A DNA stretch of 64,000 bases. It comes from Chitinophagales bacterium. Its GTDB lineage: Bacteria; Bacteroidota; Bacteroidia; Chitinophagales; CAIOSU01. A program made the translations under genes and the position numbers. Below, in pieces: positions 44,714 through 53,425 of the stretch. Each line of letters opens with the position of its first letter. Within the stretch, counting starts at the first letter, position 1. The stretch lies in the NCBI GenBank assembly GCA_040877935.1, contig JBBDNB010000023.1, positions 1-64,000 on the forward strand, written 5' to 3'. The notes beneath the pieces are model-generated. The model had not been told where the DNA came from. It did not search any database and worked only from the letters and a program-made list of their open reading frames with translations.

Positions 44714-46897
44714 TTATCTGCGCTTTTTTAATTGATTTACTTCGTCAATTAAGCTGTTTACCTGTGCTTTTAACTCATTTATAGACTCATCTTGTTTTTG
44801 AATAATTTCTTGTTGTTCTTGGATACCTGAAACCAGAACTGGAATGAATTCTGAATAGGAAACAGTAAGCAGATTTTCAGTTTCACCCCCATCATTGCCG
44901 TTAACTGTCACCACCTCTGGTAGTACATCCATGAGTTCTTGAGCGATAAAACCATAATATTTTTTTCCTGGCTCACTTTTATACTCATAGGTTTTTGCTT
45001 CTATACGAGTAAGCTTTTCTAAGCTGTTCTTATTTTCAAGTGCAGCGATATTCATTTTCAACCTCTCATCAGAACTTGCACTGTAATTCCCTGAAGTATT
45101 GTCAAAATTCCCTCTTAAACCACCATTGAAGTACAAACTTAGGTCACTTGTGCTCTGGGAAGAGTATAAAACCCATTGTGCATTATTGGATTCATTTTCT
45201 ATTGCCAAACCTCCTCCACTTGCACCTGTAAATTGATTATGAGTTAAATGAAGGTTATAATCAATGTCGCTTGTTCCTATACCAACACGTCCATCCTCAT
45301 CAATGCGCATGCGTTCATGTAAGCTATTTGAGCCCGAGAAGTTTACTCCTCTTGTAAGAAAGACTAGGTTGCCACTTGTACTTCCAGAGGTGTGGTTCAT
45401 CTGTTGGCCGACAATCTTACCTGTAGAAGATACAGCGTTATTGCTTATTTTAGTTGCAAATGTTAAGCTTGTATAGGTTCCATCTGTTGTATTATTGTTC
45501 TGTATTACTAGGTTAACATCTGGATTATCAAAAGGACTTCCTGCTATATTCGTGCTAGATTCATTGCCTCTAAGGTGAAGTTTGGTGCTTGCAATATTAC
45601 CAATTCCCACGTAACCACCATCATAATAAATATCAGAACCACTTTCTTCCCATTGTAAAATGTTACTGGGGGCAGTCCATTCTATACTGGAACCATTGCT
45701 GGTCAAGATATCATCACTACTGCCACTGACTCCACCAGTCAATAAATTTCCAGTGATATCAATGTCATCAGTTTCAAGACCGTCTTCAATTAATACGCCA
45801 TCACCTCCGTGAAAATATCCACTGCGACCACTTCCACTATAGACCCAACCTTCAATGGCATCGCCTCCATTATCCGTTTGTGCTAAAACAGCAGTTTCAT
45901 CTTCACTACTTGCAAATATTCCCTGATTACCAAGAGCTGCATCTATATATAGACCTGTTGGTGTTGTAGGCGTAGCAAACGAACTTTGACCTACGCCAAT
46001 TCCAATTGCAGAACCATTTGTATTGGTTACCTCTACTGTCATTTCACTTGAAGAGGAGGCCGATTGAACAGATATAGCTGTTTGGCTTCCTCCATCTACT
46101 TCAAGAACATAGTTGGGAGAGGTAGTGCCAATGCCGACATTACCAGTGTTGTAATAAATATCAGAACCACTTTCTTGCCAATTACTAAAACCAGATGCAC
46201 CGATAGTGGTCCAGTTGCTGCCGTCCCACTGCAAAACATCTCCATTGGTGGCGCCCATTTGATCCAATTTATTGGCTGTAATGGCCGCATCAGCTATGTT
46301 TGAAGTTTCAATTGCGTTGTTTCCGATATCGGGATCGGGATAAGTACCTGTTAAATCCCCACCGGCTGGCCCTGAAGGCGTTCCGCCACCTGCTCCGGAA
46401 GCTGGTGCCCAATTAGAACCATTCCATTGTAAATAATCTCCGCTTGTAGCTACTGAACTGCTAACATTGTTTAATTCCTCTAATGAAATATCAGCAGAAG
46501 CTGCTGTGCCAGCTCTTAATGCATAAGGTACACTCACTAAATTTCTGCTGCCTAAGTTTTCAAAGCCATTTCCGGCATCTACTTCTACCTGCAATTCCTT
46601 GTTGCCGATACTCCAGTCGATGGTAGAAAAATCACTTGTGTTTTGTGTACCAATTTGCAAATTGATCAATCCAAAAGCATTGGTGCTTACGCCTGAATGT
46701 GTTTCGGTAAATTCAGTAGTTCCGCTGCTTAAAATGCTAAAGCGCACATCTACCGTTTCATTGGCTTGAATGTCGCCATTGTCATCCCGCAGCACGCCCT
46801 GATAGTTCATGGCTTCGGGAACTTGTGCAAAAGAAGGGTTGAAAAATAAAAATAAGCAAGCAGTAATAACTGCATAAATAATATCACGCGTTTTCAT
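44714..46897 (-). CDS. S74 (intramolecular chaperone) surface protein, long copy 3
   Basis: This protein of about 727 residues begins at 46897 (MKTRDIIYAVITACLFLFF, signal peptide). The shared N-terminal domain (about 22-125) leads to a long stalk with GGDLTGTYPDPDIG, several SGSDIYY.G.VGIG repeats, and a middle region. The C-terminal S74 domain has Ser609-Asp610 and Lys614 (S+5), core YGFIAQELMDVLPEV, then a coiled coil. Unlike the other two copies it is not followed by a small T9SS partner: the next gene 76 bases on is the copy-2 S74 gene, so it may use that module's partner. A -7 box lies 57 bases upstream of its ATG. Confidence 0.87.
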   Translation of the reverse strand: MKTRDIIYAVITACLFLFFNPSFAQVPEAMNYQGVLRDDNGDIQANETVDVRFSILSSGTTEFTETHSGVSTNAFGLINLQIGTQNTSDFSTIDWSIGNKELQVEVDAGNGFENLGSRNLVSVPYALRAGTAASADISLEELNNVSSSVATSGDYLQWNGSNWAPASGAGGGTPSGPAGGDLTGTYPDPDIGNNAIETSNIADAAITANKLDQMGATNGDVLQWDGSNWTTIGASGFSNWQESGSDIYYNTGNVGIGTTSPNYVLEVDGGSQTAISVQSASSSSEMTVEVTNTNGSAIGIGVGQSSFATPTTPTGLYIDAALGNQGIFASSEDETAVLAQTDNGGDAIEGWVYSGSGRSGYFHGGDGVLIEDGLETDDIDITGNLLTGGVSGSSDDILTSNGSSIEWTAPSNILQWEESGSDIYYDGGYVGIGNIASTKLHLRGNESSTNIAGSPFDNPDVNLVIQNNNTTDGTYTSLTFATKISNNAVSSTGKIVGQQMNHTSGSTSGNLVFLTRGVNFSGSNSLHERMRIDEDGRVGIGTSDIDYNLHLTHNQFTGASGGGLAIENESNNAQWVLYSSQSTSDLSLYFNGGLRGNFDNTSGNYSASSDERLKMNIAALENKNSLEKLTRIEAKTYEYKSEPGKKYYGFIAQELMDVLPEVVTVNGNDGGETENLLTVSYSEFIPVLVSGIQEQQEIIQKQDESINELKAQVNSLIDEVNQLKKRR

Positions 46898-46953
46898 AAT
46901 GCTGTTTTTTGGTTTCAAAAGCAGCTTTATAATCACAAAAATTTCGCAGGGCA

Positions 46954-46961
46954 CAAAATTA
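46954..46961 (-). promoter_or_regulatory. -7 box upstream of the long S74 gene
   Basis: On the minus strand TAATTTTG matches TAnnTTTG. It stands 57 bases before the ATG at 46897, and a start at 46954 would fall inside it, which favours the shorter reading frame. No -33 match is seen. Confidence 0.4.
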
Positions 46962-47009
46962 GAGCTTTAAAATATGTTAAGATTTGGATGGTTTAACCCG
47001 TAATATGCA

Positions 47010-47216
47010 TTAGGAAATCCCTGCTTGCAACAGGCAAGTATTGCAGCATGAAATCACTTCAAAATCAGCATCTATTTTCAATTTCACCATCCCGATTGTT
47101 CGAGATGCTAAAATTTCCAAACAGCCTAATTTTACCTGACTGCCGACCGAGGCAGTTTGTGCTTTCAAGCTTCCTGCCCGACTAAAGTCATTCAGTCGGG
47201 CATGACAAAGTCCCAA
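47010..47216. repeat. Structured intergenic element with two hairpins
   Basis: Between the S74 gene and serA lies sequence with two strong hairpins: ACTGCC-N6-GGCAGT (47139-47156) and GCCCGACT-N10-AGTCGGGC (47176-47201). An open 68-codon frame (47010-47216, minus) runs through both. It looks like a dispersed intergenic repeat and not a gene. No other copy is seen in this window, so this rests on structure alone. The rest of the gap (46962-47009) is AT-rich. Confidence 0.45.
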
Positions 47217-47230
47217 TGCATAAAACGGGT

Positions 47231-48466
47231 TTAATACAAAAACCTGGCGCGAATAGTGTGTTCAATATTGCGCAGTTCCTGTAGTAATTCAGATGATTGA
47301 TCTCCCTGAAAATCGATTACCACATAGCCAATGGATTCGTTGGTTTTTAAATACTGACCTGCAATATTCACTTTATATTTGCTGAATACTTTGTTGATGG
47401 CAGAAAGTACGCCTGTTCTGTTTTTGTGTATGTGAAGAAGACGGGTTGTGTCTTTCTGAACGGGCAGGTTCAATTCAGGCACAGAATGGGAACCAACTGT
47501 AGAACCATTGTCCAGCAGATTGATCAGTTTATTGGAAACATCAAAACCGATATTGATCTGCGCCTCAATGGTAGAGCCACCAATATGCGGGGTGAGAATT
47601 ACATTGGGCAGTTTTTGCAGTGGAGATACAAATGGATCGTAATTCGAACGGGGTTCCTCCGGAAACACATCAATTGCCGCACCTTTAATATGACCGGATT
47701 CCAGCAGCTCTTTCAGTGCATCAAGATCAACTACATTGCCGCGGCTCAGGTTTATAAATACTGCGTCTTTTTTGATTTTTTGCAGCAGTGGGGCGGTAAC
47801 CATATCTTTTGTTTCCTCGGTTTGAGGTACATGTAAGGTCACAATATCTGATTGTTCAAAAAGGGTTTCAATTTCTTTAACCGGATCGGCATTGCCAAGT
47901 GGCAGCTTTGGCTCAATATCATAGTAAATCACATTCAAACCAAGCGATTCGGCCAGCACAGAAACTTGAGAGCCAATATGGCCGTAGCCAACAATACCAA
48001 TGGTTTTTCCACGAAGTTCATAGCTTCTTTGGTTGTCTTTCATCCATTTACCGAGATGTGCGGCATGGTTGCGCTCAGGAATTCTCCTGATGAGCATAAT
48101 GGACTCTGCAATAACCAACTCTGCAACGGAACGGGTATTGGAATAAGGACTATTGAAAACAGTAATTCCCAGTTCAGCAGCGGTGTCCAGATCAACCTGG
48201 TTGGTGCCAATGCAAAAACATCCTACGGCCAGCAGTTTATCCGCTTTTTCAAGTACTTCTTTAGTCACTTGGGTTTTAGAGCGAATTCCGAGAATATGAA
48301 CGCCCTGAAGTTTGTCTATCAACTCCTCATCCTGTAGTGCTTTTTTGAGCAGTTCCACATTTTCATAGCTGGCAGCATTGAATTGTTCAACAGCTTTTGG
48401 ATTAATGTTTTCCAGTAAAAGGATATTGATTTTTTCTTTAGGGTAAGAGAGTTGTTGTTCGGACAT
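47231..48466 (-). CDS. serA: D-3-phosphoglycerate dehydrogenase
   Basis: This 411-residue enzyme makes the first step of serine synthesis, 3-phosphoglycerate to 3-phosphohydroxypyruvate with NAD+. It has the NAD-binding motif GIVGYGHIGS (157-166), the catalytic Arg in INLSRGNVVD (about 245), Glu in PEEPRSNYDPF, and His in ILTPHIGGST (about 300), followed by a C-terminal ACT domain (about 340-411) for serine feedback. The length fits the E. coli-type enzyme. A -7 box (TAAATTTG) lies 20 bases upstream. It is probably monocistronic. Confidence 0.96.
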   Translation of the reverse strand: MSEQQLSYPKEKINILLLENINPKAVEQFNAASYENVELLKKALQDEELIDKLQGVHILGIRSKTQVTKEVLEKADKLLAVGCFCIGTNQVDLDTAAELGITVFNSPYSNTRSVAELVIAESIMLIRRIPERNHAAHLGKWMKDNQRSYELRGKTIGIVGYGHIGSQVSVLAESLGLNVIYYDIEPKLPLGNADPVKEIETLFEQSDIVTLHVPQTEETKDMVTAPLLQKIKKDAVFINLSRGNVVDLDALKELLESGHIKGAAIDVFPEEPRSNYDPFVSPLQKLPNVILTPHIGGSTIEAQINIGFDVSNKLINLLDNGSTVGSHSVPELNLPVQKDTTRLLHIHKNRTGVLSAINKVFSKYKVNIAGQYLKTNESIGYVVIDFQGDQSSELLQELRNIEHTIRARFLY

Positions 48467-48486
48467 GTTGTATTGAATTAAGGCGG

Positions 48487-48494
48487 CAAATTTA
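48487..48494 (-). promoter_or_regulatory. -7 box upstream of serA
   Basis: On the minus strand TAAATTTG matches TAnnTTTG exactly, 20 bases before the serA ATG. No -33 match at 19-base spacing. Confidence 0.45.
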
Positions 48495-48512
48495 ACCTTA
48501 ATTCAGCAAAGT

Positions 48513-48926
48513 TTACCCATCTCTGTTCAGAAAACGGTTTAGAATAATGACTGCACTCATCATGTCCAATCTACCTTTGTCCTGTCTTTTTTTTCTTTTT
48601 ACCCCGGCTCTCAATAATTCCCGGGCTGCTTCTTTTGAGGAATAACTTTCATCTTGCAAATGCACCGGAATTTCTGGAAATACTTTTTTCAGGCGATTGA
48701 CAAATGCTTCTACAAGTGGAGTGGCATCAGTTGCTGTTTCATCTAATGAGAGTGGATATCCAATTACAAATGCTTCTATCTCTTCATTTTTCAAATATTT
48801 CTGTAAATAAGCTTCAACATCTTTGGAATGTAGGGCGCACAGAGGGGTGACAATTATTTTTAAAGGGTCGGTAGTTGCTATACCAACCCTTTTGCTACCG
48901 TAATCAAATGCTACTATTCTTCCCAT
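48513..48926 (-). CDS. ruvX: RuvX/YqgF family Holliday junction resolvase-like protein
   Basis: This 137-residue protein has the RNase H-like fold of RuvX (YqgF): FDYGSKRVGIATTD at the N-terminus with the first catalytic Asp at position 8, VIGYPLSLDETATDATPLVE in the middle, and LQDESYSSKEAARELLRAG with the Glu of the active site. It takes part in 16S rRNA 5'-end processing in E. coli, and the family name refers to predicted resolvase activity. Length is normal. The gene lies between serA and the Uma2 array. Confidence 0.92.
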   Translation of the reverse strand: MGRIVAFDYGSKRVGIATTDPLKIIVTPLCALHSKDVEAYLQKYLKNEEIEAFVIGYPLSLDETATDATPLVEAFVNRLKKVFPEIPVHLQDESYSSKEAARELLRAGVKRKKRQDKGRLDMMSAVIILNRFLNRDG

Positions 48927-48952
48927 TTTTCTTTGTGTAGATAGAAATGAAT

Positions 48953-49567
48953 TTAAGATTTCACATCCTTAAAGACCTCTTTCAGCTCAACTTTCAAATC
49001 AGGGAATATCACAGATTGAAGTGTTTCTGATTCTATTCGAGGTCGGTAGATTTTGTATTTTCCGTCTTCCAGTACATTGAGGATTACTGAGCGGTTTTCT
49101 GGCGAAACGATCCAATATTCACGCACGCCATATTCCTCATACAACTCAAACTTATCTTTTTGATCCCTGCCCTGTGTAGAAGGTGAAAGAATTTCCACTA
49201 CTAGATCAGGAGCACCTACACAGCCGAAATCTTTTAATTTACTTTCATCGCATACCACGCAAAGGTCTGGCTCTACAATATTCTTTGTTTTCTTGTAATG
49301 TTGCCCGGGCTTTACCAGGTAAACATCAACAGGTGCAAAGAATAGTTCGCAAGGAGTATTTGTAAAAAAAACTTCTAAGTTCATCAAAAATTTCTTTGCT
49401 ATTCTTTGATGATTAATTGTAGGTGCAGGACTCATCTTGAAAATCTTGCCGCGAATTAATTCTGCAAATTCCTCCATTTTCCATTGCAAATAATCTGCAG
49501 CGGTATAGGTGCCACTCAGGTCGGGTTCGTTGACGGTGTCGGGTGTGTGTTCTTTATATTCTTTCAT
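48953..49567 (-). CDS. Uma2 family endonuclease-like protein (array copy 1)
   Basis: This 204-residue protein belongs to Uma2 (DUF820), a PD-(D/E)XK-like family with restriction-endonuclease fold. Motifs: YTAADYLQWKMEEFAELIRG (N-terminus), IVEPDLCVV, and PDLVVEILSPSTQGRDQKDK with the ELYEEYGVREYWIVSPE strand. The first Asp, the Glu of VVEIL and the following Lys fit the catalytic pattern. Copies 1 and 3 of this four-gene array share their 3' ends; copies 2 and 4 form the other type. Uma2 proteins are abundant in cyanobacteria and some Bacteroidota; their role is unclear. Copies lie two to six bases apart. Confidence 0.85.
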   Translation of the reverse strand: MKEYKEHTPDTVNEPDLSGTYTAADYLQWKMEEFAELIRGKIFKMSPAPTINHQRIAKKFLMNLEVFFTNTPCELFFAPVDVYLVKPGQHYKKTKNIVEPDLCVVCDESKLKDFGCVGAPDLVVEILSPSTQGRDQKDKFELYEEYGVREYWIVSPENRSVILNVLEDGKYKIYRPRIESETLQSVIFPDLKVELKEVFKDVKS

Positions 49568-49569
49568 GC

Positions 49570-50187
49570 CTATTCAAACATTACATTTTTGAAAACCTCT
49601 TTCAATTCAACTTTCAATTCAGGAAAAATAACGGATTGAAGTGTTTCGGGCTCTGTGCAGGGGCGTAAGGGTCTGTATTTTCCATTATCTAGCACGCTCA
49701 GGATTACCGAGCGGTTTTCTGGCGAAACGATCCAATACTCCCTTACGCCATACTCCTCGTAGAGTTCAAATTTATCCTTTTGATCCCTGTTACGGGTCGA
49801 GGGAGAAAGGATTTCCACTATAAGATCGGGCGCCCCCACGCAGCCAATCTTTCTGATTTTTTGTTCATTGCATATTACACAGAAATCAGGTTCAACAATG
49901 TTTTTGGACTTTTTGTAATCTTGATTGGGTTTTACCAAATAGACATCAAAGGGGGCAGAAAAAAACCTACAATCTTTTTTTTCAAAATAATTACCCATTC
50001 GTAAAGTCAGTTTTGAAGAAACTTCCTGATGATCACTGGAAGGTGCAGGGCTCATCTTAAAAATATTACCTCGGATCAGCTCCGCAAATTCCTCCATTTT
50101 CCATTGCAGGTAATCCGCAGCAGTGTAAGTACCGCTCAGGTCGGGTTCGTTGACGGTGTCGGGCGTATGTTCTTTATATTCTTTCAT
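49570..50187 (-). CDS. Uma2 family endonuclease-like protein (array copy 2)
   Basis: This 205-residue protein shares its first 48 residues with copy 1 almost exactly (SGTYTAADYLQWKMEEFAEL), then differs in residues about 49-75, and ends KVELKEVFKNVMFE like copy 4. The motifs IVEPDFCVI and PDLIVEILSPSTRNRDQKDK keep the catalytic residues. Two bases separate it from copy 1. The alternating ends (types A-B-A-B along the array) indicate that a two-gene unit was duplicated. Confidence 0.85.
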   Translation of the reverse strand: MKEYKEHTPDTVNEPDLSGTYTAADYLQWKMEEFAELIRGNIFKMSPAPSSDHQEVSSKLTLRMGNYFEKKDCRFFSAPFDVYLVKPNQDYKKSKNIVEPDFCVICNEQKIRKIGCVGAPDLIVEILSPSTRNRDQKDKFELYEEYGVREYWIVSPENRSVILSVLDNGKYRPLRPCTEPETLQSVIFPELKVELKEVFKNVMFE

Positions 50188-50193
50188 ACTGAG

Positions 50194-50817
50194 TTACTTA
50201 TATTTCACATCCTTAAAAACCTCTTTCAGCTCAACTTTCAAATCAGGGAATATCACAGATTGAAGTGTTTCTGATTCTATTCGCGGCCGTAAGGTTTTGT
50301 ATTTTCCATCTTCCAATACATTGAGGATCACCGAACGGTTTTCTGGCGAAACGATCCAGTATTCACGCACGCCATATTCCTCATACAACTCAAATTTATC
50401 TTTTTGGTCCCTGCCCTGTGTAGAAGGGGAAAGAATTTCAACTACCAGATCGGGAGCGCCTACACAACCGAAATCTTTCAGTTTGCTATCATCACATACC
50501 ACGCAAAGATCTGGCTCAACTATGTTCTTTGTTTTCTTGTAATGTTGCTCTGTTTTCACAAGATACACATCGAAAGGAGGATGAAACAATTCACACTTTT
50601 TAGAAAAATAGGGCAAGAATACTCTCAAAATCTCCCTTGAAATATTTTGGTGATACCTTGAAGGAGCAGGACTCATCTTAAAAATCTTACCGCGGATCAG
50701 CTCTGCAAATTCCTCCATTTTCCATTGCAGGTAATCAGCAGCGGTATAGGTGCCACTCAGGTCGGGTTCGTTTACCGTATCGGGTCTGTTGTCTTTATGT
50801 GCTTTATAATTTTTCAT
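50194..50817 (-). CDS. Uma2 family endonuclease-like protein (array copy 3)
   Basis: This 207-residue protein starts MKNYKAHKDNRPDTV, slightly longer than copies 1 and 2, and from about residue 80 onward is almost the same as copy 1 (GAPDLVVEILSPSTQGRDQK). Its middle (about 50-75, SRYHQNISREILRVFLPYFS) is unlike the others. Catalytic residues are intact. It lies six bases from copy 2 and two bases from copy 4. Confidence 0.85.
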   Translation of the reverse strand: MKNYKAHKDNRPDTVNEPDLSGTYTAADYLQWKMEEFAELIRGKIFKMSPAPSRYHQNISREILRVFLPYFSKKCELFHPPFDVYLVKTEQHYKKTKNIVEPDLCVVCDDSKLKDFGCVGAPDLVVEILSPSTQGRDQKDKFELYEEYGVREYWIVSPENRSVILNVLEDGKYKTLRPRIESETLQSVIFPDLKVELKEVFKDVKYK

Positions 50818-50819
50818 AC

Positions 50820-51434
50820 CTATTCAAACATTACATTTTTGAAAACCTCTTTCAATTCAACTTTCAATTCAGGAAAAATAACGGATTGAAGTGTTTCGGA
50901 TTCTACTCGGGGTCGTAAGGTTTTGTACTTTCCATTTTCCAAAACATTTAAAATTACAGAACGTGCTGTGATTGATACAATCCAATATTCTCTAACTCCA
51001 TATTCCTCATAGAGTTCAAACTTGTCCTTTTGATCCTTAATATTAGTGTGAGGGGATAAAATTTCAATTATCAAATCGGGACTGCCAACGCAACCGAAGT
51101 TTTTTATTTTATCAGGATTGCACGTTATTGTAAGATCTGGTTCAACTATGTTTTGGGTTTCTTTGTAATCCTGTCCAGCTTTCACAAGATATATGTCTAA
51201 AGGACCGTGAAAGAATTCATATTTATTAATTTTAGCAAAATCATACAGATTAAGCAACAACTGGCCTAATACAGCTTGATGGTCGGTTGAAGGATTAGGC
51301 TTCATTTTATATACCTTTCCACGGATTAACTCGACCATATACCCCAAATCCCATTGCAGGTAATCCGCAGCGGTATAGGGGCCGCTCAGGTCGGGTTCGT
51401 TTACAGTATCGGGGCTGTGTTCTTTATCGGACAT
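50820..51434 (-). CDS. Uma2 family endonuclease-like protein (array copy 4)
   Basis: This 204-residue protein is the first gene of the array and the most diverged copy (YLQWDLGYMVELIRGKVYKM, TDHQAVLGQLLLNLYDFAKI). It still carries the core IVEPDLTIT and PDLIIEILSPHTNIKDQKDK and the 3' end KVELKEVFKNVMFE of copy 2. It opens MSDKEHSPDTVNEPDLSGPY. A hairpin terminator upstream (51463-51497) separates it from the acyl-CoA dehydrogenase gene, so the array needs its own promoter in the short gap 51435-51462, or reads through. Confidence 0.85.
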   Translation of the reverse strand: MSDKEHSPDTVNEPDLSGPYTAADYLQWDLGYMVELIRGKVYKMKPNPSTDHQAVLGQLLLNLYDFAKINKYEFFHGPLDIYLVKAGQDYKETQNIVEPDLTITCNPDKIKNFGCVGSPDLIIEILSPHTNIKDQKDKFELYEEYGVREYWIVSITARSVILNVLENGKYKTLRPRVESETLQSVIFPELKVELKEVFKNVMFE

Positions 51435-51462
51435 ACACTAAATATAATAAAAATAGCATTAT

Positions 51463-51497
51463 CAAAAAAGCCCGCTCTCAATCGAAAGCGGGCTTTT
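51463..51497 (-). terminator. Terminator after acyl-CoA dehydrogenase copy 2
   Basis: AAAAGCCCGCT pairs with AGCGGGCTTTT over a 10-base loop. On the minus strand it is followed by a T-run (plus-strand A-run on the left), so it ends the transcript from 51520 before the Uma2 array. Confidence 0.88.
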
Positions 51498-51519
51498 GAA
51501 AAAATTATAGAATCAAATC

Positions 51520-53319
51520 TTACAAACTGTAAGCATTGTCGTCAATCAATTTTGCGGCAATTTCCCTGCGCAAGGCTTTGGTATTTACAAATTCATATTT
51601 GGTGAATCTTTTGATACCCATCAACATCATCCGCAATTCATCGCCTTCTGCAAATGCTGTCAAAGCGTGTTTACCTGAAAGATTAATGCGCTCCAGTGCA
51701 TCGCTGAAATAAACTTTAACAGCAGCAATCTGAGCAGAAACGGCTTCTTCTCCTTTGAGATTTGCCAATTTCTCAGTGCGCAACATGGCAGATTCGCAAG
51801 CATACAATTCTGTCAGCATATCGGCAATGTTCATCACTACTTCCTGCTCGTGCTTCATTTTTTGTTGCAGTTTCTGGAATGCAGCTCCGGCTGTCATCAA
51901 AATTGCTTTTCGAACATTCTCCAAAGCTTTTTTCTCAGCAGCAAAAAGTCCACTGTCATCATCTCCACCGAAATCTGGCACTGACATCAATTCTTTTTGC
52001 ACAGCCATAGCAGGTGTCATAATATCCAGTTTTCCGTTCATGGCCCTACGAACGAGCATGTCAACGGTCAACATTCTGTTGATTTCGTTGGTACCTTCAA
52101 AAATACGATTGATACGCGCATCGCGGTAAGCCCTTGCTACAGGAGCTTCTTCTGAAAAGCCCATTCCGCCATAAATCTGAAGTGCTTCATCCACTACATA
52201 ATCCAAAGTCTCAGAGCCGTAGAATTTAAGCATGGCACATTCAATAGCATATTCCTCGGCAGCTCCAAGAATTGAGTCTTCGTAGCTTTTTCCTTTTGCC
52301 AACAATTGTTCTTCTTTCTGCTGAATCAAATCACTGGTTCTATAGGTAATGGAATCCGTAACGTAAATTTTAATGGCCATTTCTGCCAATTTGTGCTTAA
52401 TGGCGCCAAAATTGGAAATGGATTTGCCAAATTGCTCGCGCTCATTGCTGTAGTTAACAGCTACATCGAAAGCTTTTTTAGAACCACCCAATACACCGGC
52501 ACACAATTTAAAGCGGCCAATATTCAGGATGTTAAAGGCAATTTTATGTCCTTTTCCAATTTCTCCCAAAACATTTTCCTTGGGCACTTTTACATTGTTG
52601 AAGAAAATCTGTCGGGTTGAAGATCCTTTGATCCCCATTTTATCCTCTTCTGCTCCTCTTGAAACACCTTCATAATCAGCATGAACAATAAAACCGGTGA
52701 ACTTCTCGCCATCAATTTTGGCAAAAACCACAAATACATCTGCAAATCCACCATTGGTGATCCACATTTTTTGTCCGTTCATTACATAATGCTTGCCATC
52801 TTCTGACAATACAGCTTTGGTTTTGGCTGCCAATGCATCCGATCCTGAACCTGGCTCGGTCAAGCAATAAGCCGCTTTCAATTCGCCAGTGGCCAATTTT
52901 GGAAGATATTTTTCTTTTTGCTCTTTGTTTCCAAAATACAAAATGGGTAGAGTACCGATTCCAATATGTGCCCCCAATGAAACCGAGAACGAATGGGCTT
53001 TACCAAATTCCTCAATCAACACGGAATTGGAATTGAAATCGATGCCCATACCACCGTATTCTTCAGGTAGGGCAGTGCTCAATAAGCCCAATTCTGCTGC
53101 TTTATCCAGCAATGAAATCGTAAGGCCTTCTTCTTGTTTGTCAATTCTATCGAGATTGGGTAGGATTTCGCTGTTTACAAAATCTTTCACGGTTTGCCCG
53201 ATCATTTGTTGCTCTTCGTTGAGGTCTTCCCTTATAAAGACATCCTCTGCCTTGGAAGGACGAATCAAGAATTCCCCTCCTTTAAGCAATTGGCTTTTTT
53301 CTGTAGCTACTTCGCTCAT
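51520..53319 (-). CDS. Acyl-CoA dehydrogenase (FadE-like), copy 2
   Basis: This 599-residue flavoenzyme oxidises acyl-CoA to trans-2-enoyl-CoA, step one of beta-oxidation. It has the FAD motifs YCLTEPGSGSDALA (about 150-163) and WITNGGFAD, and the catalytic Glu in RIFEGTNEINRML (about 410-422). The extra C-terminal helical domain (about 430-599) places it with VLCAD-type enzymes, so it likely handles long-chain substrates. It is highly similar along its whole length to the 598-residue copy at 53485. The copies are separated by a GTCAGAC palindrome. Confidence 0.93.
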   Translation of the reverse strand: MSEVATEKSQLLKGGEFLIRPSKAEDVFIREDLNEEQQMIGQTVKDFVNSEILPNLDRIDKQEEGLTISLLDKAAELGLLSTALPEEYGGMGIDFNSNSVLIEEFGKAHSFSVSLGAHIGIGTLPILYFGNKEQKEKYLPKLATGELKAAYCLTEPGSGSDALAAKTKAVLSEDGKHYVMNGQKMWITNGGFADVFVVFAKIDGEKFTGFIVHADYEGVSRGAEEDKMGIKGSSTRQIFFNNVKVPKENVLGEIGKGHKIAFNILNIGRFKLCAGVLGGSKKAFDVAVNYSNEREQFGKSISNFGAIKHKLAEMAIKIYVTDSITYRTSDLIQQKEEQLLAKGKSYEDSILGAAEEYAIECAMLKFYGSETLDYVVDEALQIYGGMGFSEEAPVARAYRDARINRIFEGTNEINRMLTVDMLVRRAMNGKLDIMTPAMAVQKELMSVPDFGGDDDSGLFAAEKKALENVRKAILMTAGAAFQKLQQKMKHEQEVVMNIADMLTELYACESAMLRTEKLANLKGEEAVSAQIAAVKVYFSDALERINLSGKHALTAFAEGDELRMMLMGIKRFTKYEFVNTKALRREIAAKLIDDNAYSL

Positions 53320-53425
53320 GTTTTATTTTTTCTTTTTGGTTAAAAAATCTCTCATTATGTCCCGATGCGCGATCGGTATTTTTTCAACTAGTGTGGATTC
53401 AAACCTGTTTTGACAGTTAAACCCA

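Noticed and set aside
47010-47216. A 68-residue minus-strand protein
   Set aside because: The frame runs through two strong hairpins, shows no domain or signal, and no good ribosome binding site; it fits a structured repeat better.
48953-51434. CRISPR-like or simple DNA repeat array
   Set aside because: The repeated units are whole coding genes of about 615 bases with intact frames, not short repeats with spacers. No CRISPR array is seen anywhere in the window.
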